A DNA stretch of 64,000 nucleotides from Roseburia intestinalis L1-82 (GTDB taxonomy: Bacteria; Bacillota; Clostridia; Lachnospirales; Lachnospiraceae), in contig NZ_LR027880.1 in the NCBI RefSeq assembly GCF_900537995.1, positions 136,001-200,000 of the forward strand, written 5' to 3'. Below, one piece after another: positions 59,050 to 64,000 of this stretch (its first letter is position 1; every line of letters begins with the position of its first letter). A program made the translations under genes and the position numbers. The notes under the pieces are model-generated. The model saw only the letters and a list, made by a program, of their open reading frames with translations, made no database searches and had not been told where the DNA came from.

Positions 59050-59886
59050 ATGACAAATCTGGAACTTGAAAAAACAGCGAACGAAGTCCGCAAAAGTATT
59101 GTAACTGCAGTACACAGCGCAAAAGCCGGACATCCGGGCGGATCACTCTCCGCAGCAGATATCTTTACTTATCTGTATTTTGAGGAGTTAAACATTGATC
59201 CGAAGAATCCTAAGATGGCAGACCGCGACCGTTTTGTGCTTTCAAAAGGCCACACGGCGCCGGGACTTTATGCAGTTCTGGCAGAACGTGGATTTTTCCC
59301 GAAGGAGGATCTTGTCACACTGCGTCATACAGGCTCTTACCTGCAGGGACATCCGGATATGAAACACATTCCGGGGATTGATATGTCATCCGGTTCTTTG
59401 GGACAGGGACTCTCCGCAGCAGCCGGAATGGCAGCAGCCGGAAAGTTTGACAAAAAAGATTACCGTGTCTATGCACTCTGCGGAGACGGTGAGATCCAGG
59501 AAGGCCAGATCTGGGAAGCTGCCATGTGGGCAGGATTCCGCAAACTGGACAATCTGGTTGTGATCGTTGACAATAATAACCTTCAGATCGATGGAACTGT
59601 TGATGAAGTATGTTCTCCTTACCCGATCGACAAAAAATTTGAGGCATTTAATTTCCATACGATCGATATCAATGGAAATGACTTTGATGAGATTCGTGCT
59701 GCATTTAAAGAGGCGCGTGAGACAAAGGGAATGCCGACTGCGATCATTGCAAAGACCGTAAAAGGAAAAGGTGTATCTTTTATGGAAAATGCCGTAGACT
59801 GGCATGGAAAAGCTCCAAATGATGCAGAGTATGAGATCGCAATGAAAGACCTTGAGAAAGTGGGGGAAGCATTATGTCAGAAATAA
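59050..59886 (+). CDS. Transketolase, N-terminal (thiamine pyrophosphate-binding) subunit
   Basis: Half of a split transketolase of the pentose phosphate pathway, which transfers two-carbon units between sugar phosphates. The 278-aa subunit has HSAKAGHPGGSLSAADI, SKGHTAPGLYAVLAERG, and the TPP/Mg2+ motif CGDGEIQEGQIWEAA with VDNNNLQIDG. It overlaps the C-terminal subunit gene by 13 nt, so the two are made together. Split transketolases are common in clostridia and archaea. Confidence 0.95.
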   Translation: MTNLELEKTANEVRKSIVTAVHSAKAGHPGGSLSAADIFTYLYFEELNIDPKNPKMADRDRFVLSKGHTAPGLYAVLAERGFFPKEDLVTLRHTGSYLQGHPDMKHIPGIDMSSGSLGQGLSAAAGMAAAGKFDKKDYRVYALCGDGEIQEGQIWEAAMWAGFRKLDNLVVIVDNNNLQIDGTVDEVCSPYPIDKKFEAFNFHTIDINGNDFDEIRAAFKEARETKGMPTAIIAKTVKGKGVSFMENAVDWHGKAPNDAEYEIAMKDLEKVGEALCQK

Positions 59887-60815
59887 AAAAAATTGCAACA
59901 AGAGAAAGCTATGGAAATGCTCTGGTAGAAGTGGGAAAAGAGCATGAAGACCTGATCGTATTAGATGCGGATCTTGCAGGCGCAACAAAGACTGGAATTT
60001 TCAAAAAAGCGTTCCCGGAGCGCCACTGGGATGTCGGTATCGCAGAGGCAAATATGACCGGCATCGCAGCAGGACTTGCAACCTGTGGAAAAGTGCCGTT
60101 TATCAGCTCTTTTGCCATGTTTGCGGCAGGAAGAAACTTTGAGCAGGTGCGCAACTCGATTGGATATCCACATCTGAATGTCAAGATTGGTGCAACTCAC
60201 GCAGGTATCTCCGTTGGTGAGGATGGCGCAACCCATCAGTGCCTGGAGGATATCGCCCTGATGCGCACGATCCCTGGCATGGTAGTCATCAACCCGGCGG
60301 ATGATGTAGAGGCAAGAGCTGCCGTACACGCTGCATATGATCATGCAGGACCTGTATATCTTCGTTTTGGCCGTTTACCGGTTCCTGTATTCAATGATGA
60401 GGCAACCTACAAATTTGAGATCGGCAAAGGAATTGTCTTAAAAGAAGGAAAAGATGTGACAATTTTTGCAACCGGACTCTGTGTGAATGAGACGGTAGAG
60501 GCAGAAAAAATGCTTGCCAAAGACGGTATTGATGCAGAGATCATCAATATCCACACCATCAAACCGATCGACCGTGAACTGGTTGTAAAATCCGCGTTAA
60601 AGACCGGAAAAGTCGTTACGGTTGAGGAACACTCTGTGATCGGTGGACTTGGAAGTGCGGTATGTGACGTGCTCTGTGAGGAGGCTCCGACGAAAGTCTT
60701 AAAGATCGGTGTCAACGACGTATTCGGTGAGTCAGGTCCGGCATTAGAGCTGCTTCATAAATATGAGCTTGATGCAGAGGGCATCTACAAAAAAGTAAAA
60801 GCATTTGTAAAATAA
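59874..60815 (+). CDS. Transketolase, C-terminal (pyrimidine-binding) subunit
   Basis: Partner of the preceding gene. The 313-aa protein contains the pyrimidine-binding domain (LDADLAGATKTG, FPERHWDVGIAEANMTGIAAGL, THAGISVGEDGATHQ) and the C-terminal transketolase domain (IFATGLCVNETVEAE, VVTVEEHSVIGGLGSAV). GGGGGAAGC lies before the ATG inside the upstream gene. Together they form the α2β2 enzyme. A terminator follows. Confidence 0.96.
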   Translation: MSEIKKIATRESYGNALVEVGKEHEDLIVLDADLAGATKTGIFKKAFPERHWDVGIAEANMTGIAAGLATCGKVPFISSFAMFAAGRNFEQVRNSIGYPHLNVKIGATHAGISVGEDGATHQCLEDIALMRTIPGMVVINPADDVEARAAVHAAYDHAGPVYLRFGRLPVPVFNDEATYKFEIGKGIVLKEGKDVTIFATGLCVNETVEAEKMLAKDGIDAEIINIHTIKPIDRELVVKSALKTGKVVTVEEHSVIGGLGSAVCDVLCEEAPTKVLKIGVNDVFGESGPALELLHKYELDAEGIYKKVKAFVK

Positions 60816-60834
60816 TAAAAGAAATCCAAAAGAG

Positions 60835-60875
60835 AGACTGCTGTCATTACGGAAACGTATGCAGCAGTCTTTTTC
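60835..60875 (+). terminator. Terminator of the transketolase operon
   Basis: AGACTGCTG (60835-60843) pairs with CAGCAGTCT (60862-60870), followed by TTTTTC; an inner ACG/CGT stem extends it. Confidence 0.88.
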
Positions 60876-60985
60876 TGTCGAAAAGTTTTTGAAAAACTGT
60901 CCATAAAACCACAAAAAAATCGGACATGCTGTGATACCATTTCAAAATAAAAAAAGCTTTTTAAATTTAAACAGGGAGGATTGGA

Positions 60986-62494
60986 ATGATTGAGATTATC
61001 CGGGAAGAAAATTGGGATGATACGAAAGAAAAAAAGCTGCCAAAAGATATCAGACAGATTGGGAGACCGGATGTTGGGGAGAGAATATACATAGAGGATG
61101 AAGTATACAGGTATCTGCATCCATATGAGAGCAGCTGTGAAAAACTTGTATATGTTTTGCTTGGAAGATTCGAAAATTACAGTGGAAGACAGTGCACATT
61201 TGTGGAGGCAGCAATACAGCTGGAACATTTGGAATTTGATGCAGAGATTCCAAGATGGAGCGACCATGAATGGGCGTATATATATAAACGGTTAAAAGAT
61301 GAGTATGACAGCATGGTCATTGTTGGATGGGCATTAGATCACAGAGGATGTCTGCCGAATATGACAAAACAGATCGAACAGTTTCATCAGACGCATTTTG
61401 GCGGCGTTCATCAGACATTGTTCTTAATGGATACCCTGGAAAAGGAGGAAACATTTTTCAGCATCCGGAACGGACATCTGTACCGGAGAGAAGGATTTTA
61501 CATATATTATGACAGGCACGCCGCGGTAAAATTAAAAAAGATGGAACACAGGGAAGAAAAAACAGAAGAAGTAAATTTGCCGGAGACAGACGAGGTTACA
61601 TTCATGCAGCCGGACGAGCCTGTTTACGACATAAAAGAAAAGGAAGATACGAATGATATCGATATCCTGGAAGAAGAACTCTATATGGAAGAGAGTATGC
61701 AGCCGGACGAGCCCGGACTGCAGCCACATCTGGAACGAAAAAGACAGGGGCGTTATCGGAAACAACTGGAAGAAGCGGAAAAAACGGAAGAGGCAAAGAT
61801 CCCTGCATATTCCTCCCTCGTATTGGCTGTGGTGGTACTGACTCTTGGTTTTACCGCTTATCAGAACCATAAGAAGATGAATGAGATGGAAAATACTCTG
61901 GCACAGATGAATCAGGTACATATCGTGACAGAAATGCCGGAAACAGAAAAAACGGCAGATTCTGGGATCGTGGTGGAAAATATTGCAGGAAGTATAGAAA
62001 AACAGACGGAGACAAAACAGGCGGATGAACACAGTACGCAGACAGAGGCGGAACAGCTTCAAACAAATGGAACGCAGGCGGCGGAGGCATCCGCACCGGA
62101 TGAAACGGCAGGGATACAGGCAGGAACGGAATTGTCAGGAATGACAGATACAGAAGAAACTGCAGAAACGTCTGGAACAGCAGATGCCCAGAAAACGATG
62201 GAGTCCCAGGAAACAGAGAGTATGCAGAATCGGGAGGGAGAACAGAAGGCGGAAGCGGACACAGATGAAACAAACAGCAATAAGGAAAACGTAAAAGAGA
62301 CGGCGGCACAGCCGGATGAGGCACAGACATATTTAAAACAGGGGTACTATGTGGTGCGGCAGGGGGATAATCTGGCTGCGATCTGCCGGAAAATATATCA
62401 GACAACAGCCATGATGGACAAAGTATGCGAGGCAAACGGGATTGATGATCCGGATGCAATCTATGCAGGCCAGTATCTGACGCTTCCGAATTAA
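60986..62494 (+). CDS. Membrane-anchored LysM protein with degenerate MPN/JAMM-like domain
   Basis: A 502-aa protein. Residues ~30-185 look like an MPN fold (IYIEDEVYRYLHPYESSCEK, VYVLLGRFENYSG, IVGWALDHRGCLPN, TLFLMDTLEKEETFF), but the JAMM zinc motif is lost: where H-x-H-P is expected the sequence reads LDHR, and the Ser/Asp positions differ. Then an acidic linker, one membrane helix (SSLVLAVVVLTLGFTAYQ, ~275-293), a long Glu/Thr/Gln-rich spacer, and a C-terminal LysM domain (YYVVRQGDNLAAICRKIYQ). The LysM part should bind peptidoglycan outside the cell, the MPN part sit inside. The MPN assignment is from pattern only. Confidence 0.8.
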   Translation: MIEIIREENWDDTKEKKLPKDIRQIGRPDVGERIYIEDEVYRYLHPYESSCEKLVYVLLGRFENYSGRQCTFVEAAIQLEHLEFDAEIPRWSDHEWAYIYKRLKDEYDSMVIVGWALDHRGCLPNMTKQIEQFHQTHFGGVHQTLFLMDTLEKEETFFSIRNGHLYRREGFYIYYDRHAAVKLKKMEHREEKTEEVNLPETDEVTFMQPDEPVYDIKEKEDTNDIDILEEELYMEESMQPDEPGLQPHLERKRQGRYRKQLEEAEKTEEAKIPAYSSLVLAVVVLTLGFTAYQNHKKMNEMENTLAQMNQVHIVTEMPETEKTADSGIVVENIAGSIEKQTETKQADEHSTQTEAEQLQTNGTQAAEASAPDETAGIQAGTELSGMTDTEETAETSGTADAQKTMESQETESMQNREGEQKAEADTDETNSNKENVKETAAQPDEAQTYLKQGYYVVRQGDNLAAICRKIYQTTAMMDKVCEANGIDDPDAIYAGQYLTLPN

Positions 62495-62560
62495 CAAAGC
62501 AGCCGCTTCTAAAAATAAGATGAAACATCCAGGGAATAATGCTATAATATCGAAAGATCA

Positions 62561-62640
62561 GTGTGAAAAAAAGATTTTTCACACACAGGATTTGTGTTTA
62601 CGCACAAACTTGAGATGCCCGAAATGGGCAAGAACGAGGT
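62561..62640 (+). repeat. Structured leader repeat, copy H (full three-hairpin form)
   Basis: Hairpin 1: GTGTGAAAAA/TTTTTCACAC (62561-62584). Hairpin 2: TTTGTGT/GCACAAA (62591-62608). Hairpin 3: TGCCC/GGGCA (62616-62630 region). Then AGAACGAGG. Stem bases differ from copy F while pairing is kept. Confidence 0.85.
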
Positions 62641-62662
62641 TTAAGATGAAAGAGAGATTGGT

Positions 62663-63859
62663 ATGGCGGAAAAAAACAAGAGAGGATTTCATACGGTAGA
62701 AGAACCGGATATGGAAGAGTATGAACGCAAGCTGCGTGAACATCGGGTAAAAGTAGTCAGAAGAACCGTTATTCTGATCGTTACCGTATTGGCAGTTTCT
62801 GCGGGACTCTGGGTGTTTATGGCACTGCGCCATTATGAGAATTTTGACGTGGGATCGTCTGTTGACAGGGCTGATACGGAGGCTACAAAGTTTGCAGATT
62901 TTGGGGGGAATATTTTAAAATACAGCAACGACGGTGCTTTTTATACGGATACGGCAAACGAACTGATCTGGAATCAGACCTATGAGATGACCGATCCGCA
63001 GATTGATATTTGCGAAGATTACCTGACAATCTATGATAAAAAGGGAACTATGATCTATATCATGACAAAGGAGGGAATCTTAGGCGGAATAGAAACGACA
63101 ATGCCGATCCAGCAGGTGCGTGTGGCATCGCAGGGAACGGTGGCGGTTCTGATGAAAAAAGATGCTTCCGGTTATCTTGCAATGTATGATAAAACAGGTG
63201 CAAAATTAACGGAAGGAGAGATTCACGGTGCAAAAAAAGGGTATCCGGTCGCGATTGCATTGTCATCGGATGCTGTAAGACTTGCAGTTGCCATGTTGGA
63301 CATCAATGATGGAAGCATAAAAAGTACGATTGCTTTTTACAATTTTGGAACAGCAGGAGAAAGTGAAATTGATCATGTAGTCGGAGCGCAGACGTTTCCA
63401 GATACCGTGATCCCGGAAATTGTTTACCTGGCGGATGACAGGCTTGCGGCATTCTCGGATACCGGAGTGATCCTGTTTGAGGGATCTCAGAAACCAAAAC
63501 AATCCGGAACGATCCCTTTTGAAAAAGAAGTGAAGAGTATTTTCTATAATGATAATTATATTGGCTGCGTGATAAGCAATGAGGATGAGGCAGTGACACA
63601 TCACATAAGTGTCTATGATCTGGATGGAAAAAGCGTTCTGGAAAAAGATTTTACAATGGAGTATACAGGTGTGGAATTTCTTGCGAACAATGAGATTTGT
63701 ATTACAAATGAAAACGCATGTGATATATACACCATACATGGGATATATAAATTCCATCATGAGTTTGAACAGACATTGTATAAGATCATTTCCGAGAGTG
63801 GCGCGCTGAATTATACATTGATACTGGAAGATACAACAGAAAAAATAAGACTGAAATAA
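62663..63859 (+). CDS. DUF5711-type membrane-anchored protein
   Basis: A 398-aa protein with a basic cytoplasmic N-terminus, one membrane helix (VILIVTVLAVSAGLWVFMAL, ~35-56) and a large extracellular domain rich in β-strands that looks like a WD/PQQ-type propeller (repeating YDKKGTMIYI, MYDKTGAKL, VYDLDGKSVLEKDF). Assigned to DUF5711 from memory. Function unknown. The ATG at 62663 has GAGAG upstream; a 17-codon frame (ATG 62646) overlaps it in another frame and is closer to the leader repeat's ribosome-binding site. cvpA follows after 11 nt. Confidence 0.82.
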   Translation: MAEKNKRGFHTVEEPDMEEYERKLREHRVKVVRRTVILIVTVLAVSAGLWVFMALRHYENFDVGSSVDRADTEATKFADFGGNILKYSNDGAFYTDTANELIWNQTYEMTDPQIDICEDYLTIYDKKGTMIYIMTKEGILGGIETTMPIQQVRVASQGTVAVLMKKDASGYLAMYDKTGAKLTEGEIHGAKKGYPVAIALSSDAVRLAVAMLDINDGSIKSTIAFYNFGTAGESEIDHVVGAQTFPDTVIPEIVYLADDRLAAFSDTGVILFEGSQKPKQSGTIPFEKEVKSIFYNDNYIGCVISNEDEAVTHHISVYDLDGKSVLEKDFTMEYTGVEFLANNEICITNENACDIYTIHGIYKFHHEFEQTLYKIISESGALNYTLILEDTTEKIRLK

Positions 63860-63870
63860 GGAGCATACAT

Positions 63871-64000
63871 ATGAACTGGGTTTTGCTGCTGGTATTGCTG
63901 ATACTGGGATACAATATTATAAGAGGATATAGAAAAGGATTTTTGCGAATTGTGTATTCCCTGGTATCGTGGGTCATAGTACTTACATTTGTTACCGTTG
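63871..64000 (+). CDS. cvpA: CvpA family membrane protein, 3'-truncated by the window edge
   Basis: Only 43 codons are seen. AAGGAG is 8 nt before the ATG. The N-terminus (MNWVLLLVLLILGYNIIRGY, then RKGFLRIVYSLVSW) matches the start of CvpA proteins: first helix, then a G-x-x-K/R-G-F motif and second helix. CvpA is involved in colicin V production in E. coli and envelope function elsewhere. Confidence 0.8.
   Translation, partial: MNWVLLLVLLILGYNIIRGYRKGFLRIVYSLVSWVIVLTFVTV

Overview
The window looks like a chromosomal segment of a motile, anaerobic, low-to-mid-GC Firmicute of the family Lachnospiraceae, most like Roseburia. This is inferred from the mix of genes: spoIID/spoIIQ sporulation genes, a flagellin with adjacent FliB-type methylase, reverse rubrerythrin with a PerR-like regulator, split transketolase, large-type SRP RNA, and Lachnospiraceae-restricted DUF families. 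No 16S rRNA gene is present, so the genus is an inference.

Layout. 1-7.2 kb: end of a chemoreceptor, rsmA, a Q/N-repeat membrane protein, spoIID-spoIIQ, a GGDEF protein. 7.4-16.1 kb: DEAD-box helicase with its own promoter and leader, MATE pump, VanRS-like two-component system, SseB-like protein, rubrerythrin and PerR-like regulator sharing a palindromic operator. 16.3-28.2 kb: second GGDEF protein, DUF6128-type protein, GNAT, tadA, an intact IS with 9-bp target duplication inserted on the tadA stop codon, SRP RNA, PsiE-like protein, pta, MATE, a triple DnaA-box cluster, cytidylate-kinase-like protein and a Na+/H+ antiporter. 28.5-31.6 kb: tRNA-Pro followed by a small island (frameshifted tyrosine integrase, Uma2 nuclease, RhuM protein, 53-bp direct repeats). 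31.8-34.8 kb: pfk, dnaX, ybaB. 35.8-39.9 kb: flagellar locus. 40-50.9 kb: small housekeeping genes, a solute-binding protein/hybrid kinase pair, YitT, UDP-sugar pyrophosphorylase, RelQ-like synthetase and a two-gene EEP-nuclease unit. 51-64 kb: a MITE, DUF3793-flavodoxin genes behind tandem DtxR-like operators, Phd-Doc, MATE, csoR-copA, recR, split transketolase, MPN-like/LysM protein, DUF5711 and the start of cvpA.

The most interesting system is at 35.8-38.6 kb. A short FimB/RecV-type tyrosine recombinase lies between two 28-bp sites whose 6-bp crossover regions match in inverted orientation (CATATA versus TATATG). Inside the segment, beside the left site, is a good sigma-28 promoter (TTAAGTTT, 11 nt, GCCGAAAT) that now points away from flagellin. 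Inverting the segment would aim it at csrA and fliC. The left site is also a perfect terminator hairpin, whereas the right site is imperfect and lacks a T-tract. Together these predict a self-encoded flagellar phase switch, formally like Salmonella Hin but built from a tyrosine recombinase.

A second theme is a dispersed family of short structured leaders (a GTGTGAAAAAT/ATTTTTCACAC hairpin, optionally two more hairpins, ending in GAAATGGAG) placed directly before the start codons of unrelated genes. At least seven copies occur here, with compensatory changes between the two longest. Because the ribosome-binding site contains an ATG in frame with the true start, several genes are easily mis-called four codons too long; starts given here are corrected for this.
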